From positions 11,656,001 to 11,720,000 of the forward strand of contig OU964934.1 of NCBI GenBank assembly GCA_918807975.1: 64,000 bases of DNA. The letters run 5' to 3'. Source of the stretch: Aplidium turbinatum (lineage: Eukaryota > Chordata > Ascidiacea > Aplousobranchia > Polyclinidae). Under the pieces are notes generated by a model. It worked only from the letters and a program-made list of their open reading frames with translations. It had not been told where the DNA came from and ran no database searches. Shown one piece after another: positions 45,501 to 56,121 of this stretch; position 1 is the stretch's first letter; the number at the start of each line of letters is the position of its first letter. A program made the translations under genes and the position numbers.

Positions 45501-48500
45501 TTTTATACAATTATTTGTGTATTTATTTTACCATCATAATTATAGCCTACTTGTGTAATTTATTGATAAAGCTTTCACCACCATATATATCTATTTGAGT
45601 AAGATAGCCTACTGAAGAAGTCGCCTTTACGATAGCGAAAGCTTTACCAATAAATTATACCAGCTTTCGAACCTGACTGATTTTGATTACTTAGCCTATA
45701 TTAAACCAAAAAAGCACTTAAAAAAGAAAACCTGATGATGATGAGGTTTCTATACTTATGAGACATTTTCTACATTTGGTCACAAATTTTTATTTCATTT
45801 TTTCGACAGATTGTTGTAGATGATATTTTAGGATACAAAGAACTTCTTCTTTTCACTCATTTTGCAGTTATGGCTAAATGAATACAAACATATCTTAATC
45901 GCCTTTCTGATGTTTTCTACCAATATTATGGCAACGACCAATTGATGAATATTCGAGTTTAACTAAGTTTAGGGCACTGATGCAAACTGCTGCAGAAAAG
46001 CGTTTCAGTAGCAAATGCAGTTTATCTAGTCTACTAACCATTTTCCTGAGCTTTGACCGCGAAGAATGTTTCCGTGTGCATCGATGCGTCCAATTCACGG
46101 GGAGCATAAGCAAGAAGAGGAAGACTGTAGTTGGTACGAGTAGAATCAGCAAGATTGGTCTGCAATAGACATCTACATTCTTTTTGTCACATTAACTTGG
46201 AAAAATGCATTGAAGCTGATGGCCTAATTACAAAAATTATGGTCAAGCATAGAGATTCTCTTTCATAATGATTTGCAAACTTAAGCTATGAAGCTCTACA
46301 AGGTTATTAAAAAAATTAAGCAGAATGGGTTATTTTTCGGTTAAATTTGATTATATGAGTTATTTTTCTTCAACAATCCAGCTTGATTAGGCAACTATAC
46401 TGTGCTTGAACTTAATATGCACGTTTAAAGTGTAGGCTACCAAAACTTTCAAGTTATGTTAACTGAGACAAGTGACTGTGATATCAACTGACCTTGACCC
46501 ACAACAAAAGAGTGTGTGAATTCACCCAGGATATTTTTGACTTTGCACTTGTATATCCCAGGAGTGCAAACTTCAATCTAAACAAAATACTTATAAACAT
46601 AATTATAGAAAAAGAACAAGCTACGGAATCGTTTTCGTCACTATCGACGTTCGTTAAAAATATAAATGTCCGGATACGCCCGAATGGGTGATGATGATGA
46701 TGAAAAATATAAAATAACTATTCGTTTTGAAATTGTTCATAAACTCAAAGTGTAAAGGTTGCTCCGAATCAATGATGAACAAACCACTTTTACCTCAAAT
46801 GTAATTTCGGATGTAGCCTATAAGCCACGATGGTGATACAAGTTTTTTAAACTTTTTATGATGAAGCCGAAGTCATATTTTTTTCAGAAAATAGTTTCGA
46901 TATAATGAATTGATTTCATTCTAAAATAAATTTTAAGAACATTGATAAAAACCGCCAAAGTGTCAGAACTGTTCAGATCTGTAGGCTACCAGTCGACTTC
47001 CAATTTTTGATTTTGCCAATAGATTTCATTCTACAAACAAACACAAGCAATACCTCAGTTGTATTAACTCCCAATCTATTTCCATTATGGAACCAAGATC
47101 GTTTGGCCGTATCTTTTCCCGCAAGTTTGTAAGCACAATTCAATGATTTTGTGCGATGCTTTCTGACTCTAGGAATAGTTCTGGAAGATTTGGTATTTTT
47201 GGACCATATTTCATTTTTTCCGATGTAAATTGGAGGGGATAAGTTATCTGCAAAAGTTGCCGTGTTAAATAACAGAGAAGCACAAAATATTTGCAGTTAA
47301 AATATATTTTACTTATTTGAAACTCTCATACTCAGTCTCTGAATCTCGAGAAATGAAAACATATGGTTCTCATTATTCTGAGGCTTCGGCACAAAGGAGA
47401 CTAGAGTGACCAGTTCTTTTCTCTCGACTGTCTTTCCTTCAGCAACTAAACCCTACCATTCATTACACTCTGGATAGAGGCGAGCAGTATGTTTCAACAA
47501 CCTGCTTAAACTGATTGCTGAACCAGGATTGCACTATTGGAAAGCGAGTGCCTTGTCCGCTACGGCATTCCACCATGTCACATGCCCGAATCATGTAAAA
47601 GCGACCTACATCACGTGGTAGTCAGTCTGCACATCAATCCTTTTTATATTGATATACCGTCGGCAGACGTTAAATCAACGTAAAAAGAACTGATGTGAGC
47701 TATTTCATCGTATTCAACCATTTTGAAAGTTCTTTTACTTTCAAACATCAAGTTGTACTTTGAAATCAAAAATACATTTGCAATGGCATACCGTTTGTTT
47801 AAATTATGTTTCAGAGTGAATCAAAAACACTGTGTGTAATGTTTGTACCAGTCCACTCGTTGGTCTACTGCAGTCAATTCTCAACTGCCAATTCACAAAT
47901 TCAACATTTCTAGCAGCCAATTCACAACCAATGGTGAACCAGCCAACACAGTGCATGATAACAAAAATTAGAAAAGAAAAATTTTAACTCATAAAAAAAT
48001 TAACCAATAAGAAAACTAAGACAATTGCATAAATAGCTCCTTCTTCGGTCAGCATGTCCATCCCGACAAACGACAACACACCTAACCAGTTTTGAAAGAG
48101 CTGTTTAAATATTATTTGAATCCAATTTGCTGATTTTCTGCACCTCTCAATGTGACGACAAATACGACATTTTTGTCAGCCTAGATTAAGCAATCGGCTA
48201 TGACATTTCCAATACCGCTTTCCAGTGGGTATCACATGATATTTGAACACTGACAAACAGATTTGCGACTTTATCGCACATGGAACAACAATGAAGAAGC
48301 TGCTGCTGATATGATTCAGACAATTTTACAAACTTTAAACCACGCTCTTCTTTGGAATTGATAATAAGCAAAGAATTTAATCGTTGCCTTCAAAATCTTT
48401 ACAATATGATACTGTTTTTTTGCCATTATACTGATGACGTTTTCAAATAAGTTAACTGTAAAATCTGCTTGTTGTGTTGTAAAGTATGAAGTCCACAACA

Positions 48501-50411
48501 CAGATTTTGCGCTAGCTAGCGGTGATAAAAATTTGAGAAGAGCTTTTATAAATAAATTTTTACACAAAAAAAAAAACGAAGACGATACTACCTTAAAAAC
48601 ATTAAAAAAAGATCAATATTTATCTGTGTTAATTGCAACAAAGCGAAATTGTTATTTATGGTGTTGCACGCTAATTACAAAAGCAGGATTCACGTAGATA
48701 TTGTTGTTAAATATGCTCCGGTTGTTTGCAAAAATGAACTTAACTTGATTTGACAGCAGGCTAGCAAACGTTTACTGCTAAAGCAGGAAATGCAAATACA
48801 TGTTAGTAGTTTTAGCAAAACATACTCGTATATTGCCCAAATGCATTCTGGAAAGTTCAAGTGAGAAGCGGATTAAGCCTGTACAGACTAGTTAACATTA
48901 ACGGTTCAAACAAATCGATATTAAACTACTTTTTTACTTAATCAAATCAACTTTCTAAACTATTCATATTGTTACTTTACAGACTATAATATAGAAAAAG
49001 CTGTTCCTGAACAAGTTAGTGGGACAAAAAGTACAGTAGGTAGATTAAAACTAAAACTATAGATTATACTATAGATTAAAAGTTTATAGAATGTATATAT
49101 CAAAATGTCTAGAAAGTCTATGTCATTGATTTGCGGTGGTTTGGTTACAAATTACAGATTACAAGATAGGCTACAGTTACAGATTTTAAAAAAATTCAAA
49201 ACTTGTCCATTCTGATCTTGTGCATTATTTTTCTACTCAGCATTATATACTACAATCAGCAGGGGCAAAACCTAATTGAGGAAGTGATGCATCCTCATGA
49301 AAAACAACATCCATTTCAACATCCAATAGTAGCCCACAAAGTTCATGCAATAATCCTTTTTTCTGAGAAAACTTTCCCTTGCATTCGATTGCTTTTCAAA
49401 GAAACGTTTTGACTCATAGTTTGACTACCTTCGCCGTTCAGGAAATTGTTAACATCCAACAGTCAAACAATTAAAATTATTATTCAAAAATTAGTTTTAA
49501 TAAAATAGACCAGGTTGATGACATTAAAAAATTGTTATCTTCTGATTAACAAAGCACAGAAAACTACTTTTACATACTCAGTGAGACTGCTAACTACATC
49601 GTTTACTCAGAGTACCGTATTAAGTTAGTTTGGAATTTTGATAGAATTGTTGCGAACAACTGTTGCGTTTACATATAGTTTATTATAGCTTACAGTCCAC
49701 TGTCTATTCTAATGGTCCTATATCTTTCACGAAAGAACTGAAACTAAGCGGACAACAGGCAACCGTCATTGTGGTAATGCAAATGAATATTGTAGAGCTA
49801 CCTTTGTTGTGAACCAAAACGGAAAACGAGCGCGTTTGAACTACTTTGCCGGTATCATTTCGTAGCACCTCGCACCAGTACACTCCACTGTCTTCCAGTT
49901 GGGTGTTGTTTATCAGAAGGCTGGCATGGTACACAAACGGGTTTTTCTGGCAACCGAACTTGATGAACTGCTTAAAAAAATTCTGCATAAGTATTTTTAT
50001 AATGTTAAATAAAGATTGAAGAAAAAAAACATATCATTCGTCAAAAAAATCACAAAAAGAAATTTTGCTATCACCATAAATAAACTAAGCAATACACAAA
50101 AAATAGTTAGGTTAATATTTATAACACATTATTAGATACTGAAGCAAAGTATGCTAAGTTTGTTACAAATTTGCTGATCTCTTAGCACTTTTAAAAGTAT
50201 AGCCTAACTTTATATAGACGTCAGCAACGGTTTACCTTGTTACTATCCGAGGGTAATTCTTCTTCATACCTTTTCCAACGAATACTCATCTTCGGGATTG
50301 GTCTTTTCGTTTGGGTTGTATAAACATCATTACAACGTAATATAACCTTTCTTTTCAAATGAACTATTTCAACAGATCGTGGTTTGCCTCCCCAATTAAA
50401 TTCCAGTCTCT
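38920..50411 (-). CDS. Receptor tyrosine kinase with Ig-like ectodomain (5' end not found)
   Basis: A single-pass receptor: two Ig-like domains, a transmembrane segment, a juxtamembrane region, a tyrosine kinase and a 202-residue Ser/Asn-rich tail. I see 15 exons with GT-AG borders and matching phases (5' to 3' on the minus strand): 50411-50236, 49982-49802, 47247-47054, 46577-46493, 46172-46039, 45483-45319, 44092-44022, 43811-43684, 43085-42952, 42366-42157, 41500-41375, 40792-40725, 40010-39873, 39728-39629, 39525-38920. This gives 837 visible residues. The first visible exon starts inside a codon, so a signal peptide and possibly more Ig domains are upstream and missing. The Ig-plus-kinase plan fits the FGFR/VEGFR/PDGFR/Tie group; I cannot choose one. 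No family symbol is given. Confidence 0.9.
39629..43811 (-). CDS. Receptor kinase catalytic domain exons
   Basis: The kinase starts after VPRERLIWTQ and holds every key motif: glycine loop [16 protein letters not shown] lysine, alpha-C EEAAILIK, hinge [16 protein letters not shown], catalytic [11 protein letters not shown] as IGDFGLSK, and [17 protein letters not shown]. The HRDLAARN signature marks a receptor-type tyrosine kinase. The activation segment is unusual: the region before SPE reads [20 protein letters not shown], with extra bulk before KW and SPE in place of APE. The insert after the hinge is short ([17 protein letters not shown]), unlike the long inserts of PDGFR/VEGFR. Confidence 0.92.
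41638..42060. repeat. Degenerate GCTGAGTTG-rich stretch in a kinase intron
   Basis: The words CTGAGCAAG, CTGAGTTG and GCTGAAGT recur irregularly across the intron between the HRD exon and the hinge exon. It may be an old tandem repeat. No unit length is clear. Confidence 0.3.
42768..42925. mobile_element. Near-perfect foldback element in a kinase intron
   Basis: Two arms of about 68 bp (for example GTTGGCCAACAGTGGGCCAA and its complement GTTGGCCCACTGTTGGCCAA) surround a loop of about 14 bp. Outer ends are GGACTCTCAGTGGGCAACC and its complement. The high identity of the arms suggests recent origin or conversion. It lies about 30 bp from the kinase exon donor at 42952. Confidence 0.8.
43180..43362 (+). 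mobile_element. hAT-like MITE, family H, diverged copy in kinase intron
   Basis: Shares GGAAAGGTTTCGGGCCC and CCTGTTAACGCTA with the other family H copies. The left end is degraded. Confidence 0.5.
44870..44965 (-). pseudogene. Coding-like fragment, unassigned
   Basis: On the minus strand an open stretch reads [20 protein letters not shown] and continues [12 protein letters not shown] to a stop. Composition differs from the surrounding AT-rich intron. It looks like the C-terminal end of a mobile-element protein lying in an intron of the receptor kinase; I cannot name the family. Confidence 0.4.
45555..45697 (+). repeat. Dispersed repeat family D, copy 1
   Basis: Contains ACTGAAGAAGTCGCCTTTAC, then CGAAAGCTTTACCAATAAAT, then CTTTCGAACCTGACTGATTT. 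Copies occur at 52460-52650 (as a large palindrome) and 56665-56775. Confidence 0.6.
46039..46172 (-). CDS. Receptor kinase transmembrane exon
   Basis: Encodes [20 protein letters not shown], a single hydrophobic span, followed by the stop-transfer basic cluster [16 protein letters not shown]. The acceptor at 46173 (minus-strand ATGTAG) is chosen over a nearer TTGCAG because only it keeps the phase and avoids a stop. Confidence 0.88.
46493..50411 (-). CDS. Receptor kinase ectodomain exons: two Ig-like domains
   Basis: Ig domain 1 spans exons 50411-50236 and 49982-49802. It has the B-strand Cys in VILRCNDVY, the core Trp in [11 protein letters not shown], and the F-strand [12 protein letters not shown]. 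Ig domain 2 spans 47247-47054 and 46577-46493, with [21 protein letters not shown] and [15 protein letters not shown]. The second resembles FGFR Ig-II in its WF-NG phrase but has a short D-E region. The big introns hold unrelated AT-rich DNA, a SINE and a degraded MITE. Confidence 0.85.
47375..47585 (-). mobile_element. tRNA-derived SINE in a kinase intron
   Basis: The minus-strand head reads TGGTGGAATGCCGTAGCGG with an A box (TGCCGTAGCGG) and, about 40 bp on, a B box (TGGTTCAGCAATC). A tRNA-unrelated body of about 140 bp follows. This is the plan of a tRNA-derived SINE transcribed by RNA polymerase III. No target duplication was confirmed. Confidence 0.65.
47630..47698. repeat. Degraded palindromic MITE (family P), isolated copy
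   Basis: The core ATTGATATACCGTCGGCAGA / CGTTAAATCAACGTAAAAA is recognisable. It is the only copy seen outside the 18-35 kb block. Confidence 0.5.
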
Positions 50412-51023
50412 CTGTATTACGTAGGAAAGTTTACTATTAAAAGAATTCCTCCAGAATTGTATAGATTCTGACTCAAAGTGGTCTGAGCGTCAAGTAAAAT
50501 TTAAATTTAATAGAGGGCATCAATTACCCTATAAGAAAACAATACAAAAACTTCAAGACACTAATACAAATAAATTTATGAAGAATGTGACTCACTGATA
50601 TATGAAAAATGTGACACACTGAAAAAAAGGGATAATTTTGAAAATTATGCAAATCCAAAATAACTCGCGGCTTGAGAATTATGACCTCTAAAGATCTTGA
50701 TAACATAAAAAATAGACGCAAAAATCAGAAGCTACTGCAGTGATTTTAGATGTTATTGCCTTTTTTAACTGCTTTGCAAATAAAAGCACTAAAAACAGCC
50801 AACTATTGAGGTACTGTTCGTCATGAGATAAAACGTAATTGGGCAAACGAAAGGCTGCCTTGACTGCTTTGTGGTCATGATATCAGCAACATAGAAATGC
50901 CATGTTTAGGCTACGCTTATCAGCAATGGCTACAGTTAAATCATCAAGCTAAAATAAAAGTGATTTATTGTTTGATTTTTAGTCGGTAAAGGTTCTGTTG
51001 GAATCAACTGTGAATAAGCTATT

Positions 51024-51090
51024 CAGTGGCGTACGCAGGATTTTCTCAAGGGTGGGGGGAGGGGTGGGCATTGGAACAAACATGGTACAC
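51024..51090 (+). repeat. hAT-like terminal fragment
   Basis: Begins CAGTGGCGTACGCAGGATTT followed by a G-rich stretch, the pattern of many hAT termini. The matching other end was not found. Confidence 0.45.
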
Positions 51091-51205
51091 GAAGAAGAAG
51101 AAGAAGAAGAAGAAGAAGAAGAAGAAGAAGAAGAAGAAGAAGAAGAAGAAGAAGAAGAAGAAGAAGAAGAAGAAGAAGAAGAAGAAGAAGAAGAAGAAGA
51201 AGAAG
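51091..51205 (+). repeat. (GAA)n microsatellite, about 38 units
   Basis: An uninterrupted GAA/TTC run of 115 bp. It yields spurious poly-Glu, poly-Lys and poly-Ser frames. GAA-rich LINE tails elsewhere in the window (2025-2050, 28400-28411) suggest it grew from such a tail. Confidence 0.97.
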
Positions 51206-51420
51206 ACGTCAACGTATAAATAGTTGTAGTATTTCACCTAAGGCAGTTCTTGTTTTGGAGTGCATTGTAGCGTTGAGTACCTGACCGTAGTTCAACTGAC
51301 CATAAATTGTGTCATAAATTACTGCAGCACCCTTCGTTCCCCAAAGGAGCAGAAGGTTAGATATTAGATTGCCTGCCATTTAGTCTTTTCATCGTATTCC
51401 GGGCAAACATCCACAATCTG

Positions 51421-51470
51421 AGGGTGGTAAAAGAATAGACACTTGCCCCCAGACGCGCAAAACAAAGAAG
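51421..51470 (+). repeat. LINE 3' end fragment (family B), third copy
   Basis: GAGGGTGGTAAAAGAATAGA, then CCCCCAGACGCGCAAAACAA and AGAAG. Diverged copy of the 28354-28411 fragment. Confidence 0.5.
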
Positions 51471-51529
51471 TGGGTTTTATAAAAGCCTACGTAGTTTCAA
51501 CAAGAGCAACTACGCTCTGCGAGACTCAC

Positions 51530-51640
51530 TTGCCGCCGGCCCAGAGAGCTCCATGCTTAATAAACGCTTTCTTCGACTTGAACAACGATTTTCAATCCGT
51601 TGAAGTGCATTTTGGTCTACGCAATCGATTAAAGTCATCC
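51530..51640 (-). CDS. Candidate upstream exon of the receptor kinase (weak)
   Basis: A minus-strand open stretch with relatively high GC ends ...MELSGPAA plus one base at a good donor (GTGAGT). Its phase 1 end would join the first visible Ig exon (50411), which needs exactly one upstream base. No signal peptide is encoded, so if real it is not the first exon. This is a guess based on phase and composition. Confidence 0.25.
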
Positions 51641-52239
51641 AGTTGAAAGATACAAGAACGATCTGCAAAGCATCATAGATATTGTTTGAAATCGTTTGAA
51701 TTGAAAGCAGTAGCCATAGAGTGGCAGTATGGTATATGAACGGTAAAAGTTTTTTACGTTACAACTTGTTAGACTATCTGAATTTCAGCTTTAACAAGCC
51801 CTAACTATGTTCGTTATTAGATCCTATAAGCGTAGATCGTACTACAGGTACATCATTCCCTACGACAATGTGGCAAGTATTGCAAATCTTTACAATTGCT
51901 TATCTGAGCACTCAACATAGTATGTTGCATGTATGAAGACCGAAATTTGTAGACTTAATGTCACAATTAGAAGCGTTACAGACTGTTTGTGTCTCAAGGC
52001 TATATCATTTAAAAAAAAAATTAAAATTAGCTTGAAGTAAAACTTTTGTTAGTCCTATCGATGGTAGCCTACACTGTCGTGTAAAATGACCTGCGGTCTG
52101 GTTTTCATGTATTTTGGTCTCTAAGAAATACTCTTTGCTGCTTCACAGGTTTATACCAGTGCATTTTGATTATGAATATAACCATCGAAGCGAAAAACAA
52201 TCAACATAGCTTATTCTAACAGGGGTGTAAAAAAGAAGA

Positions 52240-52650
52240 ATCAACAAATGCAAGCGTTAAGATGTGCCGCAGACCGAAATAAGATGCCAAGTAAAGTGAT
52301 TGGGCACCCTGGCCAATTTAGCAGATTGAAAAACATCAAAGAAATTGGAGCTGATGTCTCTGAACCACTGTTCTGGTTCCTCGACGATATCGAGGATGAA
52401 AAGTTATACAAGGATCCTTCATTTAGGATGTAAACGAACAATTAAACATAATAAATCAACAAAATCAGTAACGTTCGGAAGCTTGTGTAATGTATTGATA
52501 AAGCTTTCGCAACCGAAAAGACGGCTTCTTCAGTATCTTATTCAAATAGAATTATTTGAATAAGATACTGAAGAAGCCGCCTTTGCGGAGGCGAAAGCTC
52601 ATCAATATACAAGTTTCCGAACCTGACTAATTTGGTTTACTTATTATGAA
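52240..52650. repeat. Dispersed repeat family D, palindromic copy with ORF-like part
   Basis: From about 52445 to 52648 two arms of roughly 100 bp meet at GAAT (about 52549). They share GGCTTCTTCAGTATCTTATT and the AAGCTT / CGGAAACTTG region. The preceding 52248-52433 encodes a short plus-strand frame whose last part (ending KDPSFRM) is present in inverted form at 56775-56860, so it belongs to the same repeat. Confidence 0.65.
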
Positions 52651-54075
52651 AAACATCTGCGAGAACCTTGAACTTTTTAAGTTTCGTGAACTTGTTCTTT
52701 GTAAAAATGCCAATTGCAGATAATGGTAGTTAACTTTTGTTTTGATTTCATTTCAAATTCATTTTTGAAAAGAACTTTTGTTTTTAACAAAAAACTGCAT
52801 TATTTTATTTAAATAATGTTTAATTTATCTTTGACAACAATATTCGTTACTGCCAAAATAATAGCTTATTTTGAAGCGGTATAAAAAGTTAACTAATTTA
52901 GAAAATATCTAACCAAGTATGACATTCTACTTACCAAGATACATATGCATTGTTCAGAGTGATACATGTCATTATGTCTTCACAGTTTAAGTTCTTTGTA
53001 GAAAGTTAGCAGCTTGACGCGCAACATTGTCAAAAATATTATGTTACTTCTGAAAACATTTCAACTTAATTTGTTACTTACATTACAAATAAAACTTTCT
53101 AAACTCCAATTAACAATTACGTCGTTTCTCAAGTTCGATTTCGCTTTCGCTTGGACACTTTGTAATTTAAATTAGCCATTACTGTGCCAACACTGATCTT
53201 AACTGGAACGCCTGTTTATGGAAACACGATTCGCCAGCATGGGAGTAGCTCACAAACGTAAGTTTTGTGATATGTTATAATTGCCTAATTTCCTTGAAAC
53301 CATATAGCTCCCTTCCTCTAGTTTCAAGTTCTCAGTATTGTTTACTATTACGCAACAACAGTGAGTTAATCAAGTTATAGGAGGCAATGAAAATAATAAC
53401 ATAATCATGACTTCGTGAAGTAACAGCTAAAAGATGAAGAATGTTAATAATATCTGTTTTAATGTTATTGTCCAAGTACTCAGGTTTTTAACACCTGCTG
53501 TTTTTAATTTTGAGTTTATCTTAGCCTACTTGGTGATGTAACCTGATTGCTTTGTCAAAGAAAAAACACAACCTGTACCGTTTTGAAAGTCCCACCAGAA
53601 GCAGGGATGTAGGCTACACACAGTGTTGTACGCGTCAATGAAATAAATTGACGGCGTCAGCGTTAGCGCAAATTGCCTAAAAACTTTACGCGTAAAGTAC
53701 TGCGTAAGCTCGTAAAGAAATTGACGGCGTCAGCGCTAATTTCTAGAGCTATTTTAGCCAGGGTCTCACAAAACAGAAGTATTTCAACTAAGTTTAGGCT
53801 AACAATAGCTATAAATAAGGAGCAGGTTTTATGTTTTGAGACTGTATTGTAACTAGCTGCTTTAGCTTATTAGTTATTTCCTTGTAGAAACACCAGCATT
53901 TCAAAACGTTTGTCTGACAATCTGCTGCGTTTGAGACGCATAATGTCCTTTCCAAGTGAAAACATGCGTTCCACAGCAGCGCTGAATGGTATTGGTGTGT
54001 TGTATTTCAAAAACAAGTCTTGAAAACGTTTACTCGGAAAGGTATCACTGTTCCAAGCGTGCTGTGATGGCTTAG

Positions 54076-55681
54076 AGGTTGGCAAACTACGGCCCGCGGG
54101 CCGCATGAGGCCCGAAACAACTTTCTATGCGGCCGCGAAAGCCTGAGGCAATTATATAAAAAATCATCTTAAAATTGCTTGAAAAATTTAATTACTATAA
54201 TGACTTAATTAAACTTTTTTTTCATATATTTCATCATGATAAAGATAAATTATATATATATAGTCTTTTTGTCACGTTGTAGTAGCGTAGTTTGTTTCCC
54301 CAGCCACATTGTGATCTTGCATGAATGTATGGCTATTATAATAGTGTCAAAGCAGCCATTGCTAAACAGCCGATTACATCACAATCGAAATTTCTGACTT
54401 CAGCCTGTCGCATCATGAGACTTTCTTTTTCGTTTTAGTCGTGGATCAAAGCCAAGACTCTTGGTGTTGGTAGAGAGAAAAGGGGCGATGGCGACAGTTT
54501 TTCTGGTTATGTTAATTCTCTCACAGATGTATTCTGTTAGGCCACGATTCTGTTTAATTCGCTCTAAGTGCGTGTGGCAAAGTGTTATCTTGGTGTGGGT
54601 TGTATTCAAATAAAAATTGAGACAAACATTTTTTATATCTTCTATGAATCTATGTAACACATAGATTCACATGAAATTACTACATAGATTCACACATAGA
54701 TTCACATGAAATTACTTTCAATTCTAAAAAGTCATTTGGTATGTTATTTTCCCCAAAAAACTTTTATCTTTCACGTGCTCCTCTGCTACATCTAGGTAAA
54801 TCTGAAATTGTGTTCACAGACTCTGTAAAATACCTGGGTGTATTTATTGAGAGTTCTCTCTCAGATGAAAATGATATTTCAAGGCAAGTACGCTCTCAGT
54901 ACTGTGCTGCAAACAATGCAAAATCTCATTTCGCTAAATGCTCACCCTCTGTAAAAAACATTGTATTTCGCTCTTATTGTAGCCTATGTCCTTTTACGCA
55001 TCCCAGTTGTGGAACAAGTTTAGATCTTCTAGTATAAAACGATTACGTGTTGCTTACAATGATTCATTTAGAATATTGCACAACTTGCCTCGTTATGTCA
55101 GTGCCCGTGAATATCAAGTAATGTATAATATAACAACGTTTGATGCTTTATTGAGAAAAAACATGTTTTCGTTTATCAACCGTTGCATTCACTCCTCCAA
55201 TCGCTTTATATCAGACCTGATGTCATCTGATTGTTTTTATCGCTCTGAATACTTTCAATTCTTCCAACGCTCATTGTATATAAATTTGTAACAGTAGATA
55301 GCCCATTTAGTGAGCTTTTAAACCGACGGCATCCAAGGTGGCTCTCTGTGATCTTTGTGCATTTTCAGTTTGTATATTATTTCGTTGTTTTTGTTTTGGA
55401 TATGGACAACTTTGTTTGACGCAAATAAATAATAATAATAATAATATATGTCTATGTCACTGTATGTCACTATATGTCACTGTATATATATCTATGTAAC
55501 ACATAGCCTACTGTATATAAAATCTCCGTTTCTTTCGTCACTTTAAAAATAACTAAAAGCTTGTGTTTTGACTATTTTAGACTTCATGTTTTGGCTTATA
55601 ATCTTAATTATACTATGCTGCGGCCCTCGAACAAATTCAGCTTCTGAATGCGGCCCTCGAGATAAAAAGTTTGCCCACCCC
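54076..55681. mobile_element. Inner hAT element nested in the outer hAT
   Basis: The ends AGGTTGGCAAACT (left) and AGTTTGCCCACCCC (right) are inverted repeats of the GGGGTGGGCAAACT kind, flanked by an exact 8-bp duplication TGGCTTAG (54068-54075 and 55682-55689). Subterminal GC-rich GGCCGC words occur on both sides. There is no transposase frame. A LINE fragment occupies its centre. Confidence 0.8.
54695..55447 (+). mobile_element. LINE fragment inside the inner hAT
   Basis: Reads the end of a non-LTR reverse transcriptase: SFGMLFSPKNFYL, then VKYLGVFIESSLSDENDISR, then (after one frame change near 54985) QLWNKFRSSSIKRLRVAYND and SFRILHNLPRYVSAREYQ. It stops near 55290 and ends in an AATAATAAT tail (about 55427-55447). 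The phrases fit CR1/Rex/RTE-like elements. One frameshift and 5' truncation make it inactive. Confidence 0.8.
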
Positions 55682-56121
55682 TGGCTTAGCATATACTGTA
55701 TAAATCTTTTAACGAGGTCCACTGCACCAACATCGCCCTTTTTAAGGGCATAGAGCTCTTGAAATAAAGTACCTTCAACCACCGCGATGACATTCATTGA
55801 TTTTTCAATTTTTCTCTGATCCCTCGTTCTCGATACTAATCACGATATGAGTGATCACCATTTGGTGAACTTCTTCCGCTTGTATTCCAGGGAGCCATTC
55901 CAACCAACGCGAAATCGGGTAATTCAGATGAGTCCCGCTGGCAGAATATTGTGAAACTCTTATTGTGAAACGAGATTTTCCATGAAAACAAAAAATGACG
56001 CATAACGCTTGACGCTTAAAATCAGCAAAATAATTGACGGCGTTATCAGTCACTTATCAGTCACCTAAAAAATAAACTGACGGCGCTAGCCTCAGTGTCA
56101 ACGTACAACACTGGCTACACA

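Larger units (their letters stand above)
53621..56113 (-). mobile_element. hAT transposon copy, split by a second hAT
   Basis: The termini are inverted (left CAGTGTTGTACG, right CGTACAACACTG) and flanked by an exact 8-bp duplication GCTACACA (53613-53620 and 56114-56121). On the minus strand it retains transposase pieces. Downstream of the inner insertion lies the C-terminal dimerisation region (53870-54067) with PFSAAVERMFSLGKDIMR and RLSDKRFEMLVFLQGN. The stretch 55690-56060 holds earlier transposase parts (WLEWLPGIQAEEVHQM). Without the inner element it is about 880 bp, so most of the transposase gene is deleted. It cannot be autonomous. Confidence 0.85.

Noticed and set aside
45734-45750. 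CTGATGA-type word that might start a hammerhead ribozyme core
   Set aside because: No GAAA partner or three-stem arrangement could be found around it. It looks like a simple GAT-rich tract.
46153-46172. Nearer splice acceptor TTGCAG for the transmembrane exon
   Set aside because: Using it puts a stop in frame. The acceptor 11 bases upstream restores the phase and extends the hydrophobic segment properly.
50979-51237. Open frames of poly-Ser, poly-Glu, poly-Lys and poly-Phe on both strands
   Set aside because: They are translations of the (GAA)n microsatellite in different frames, with no coding context.
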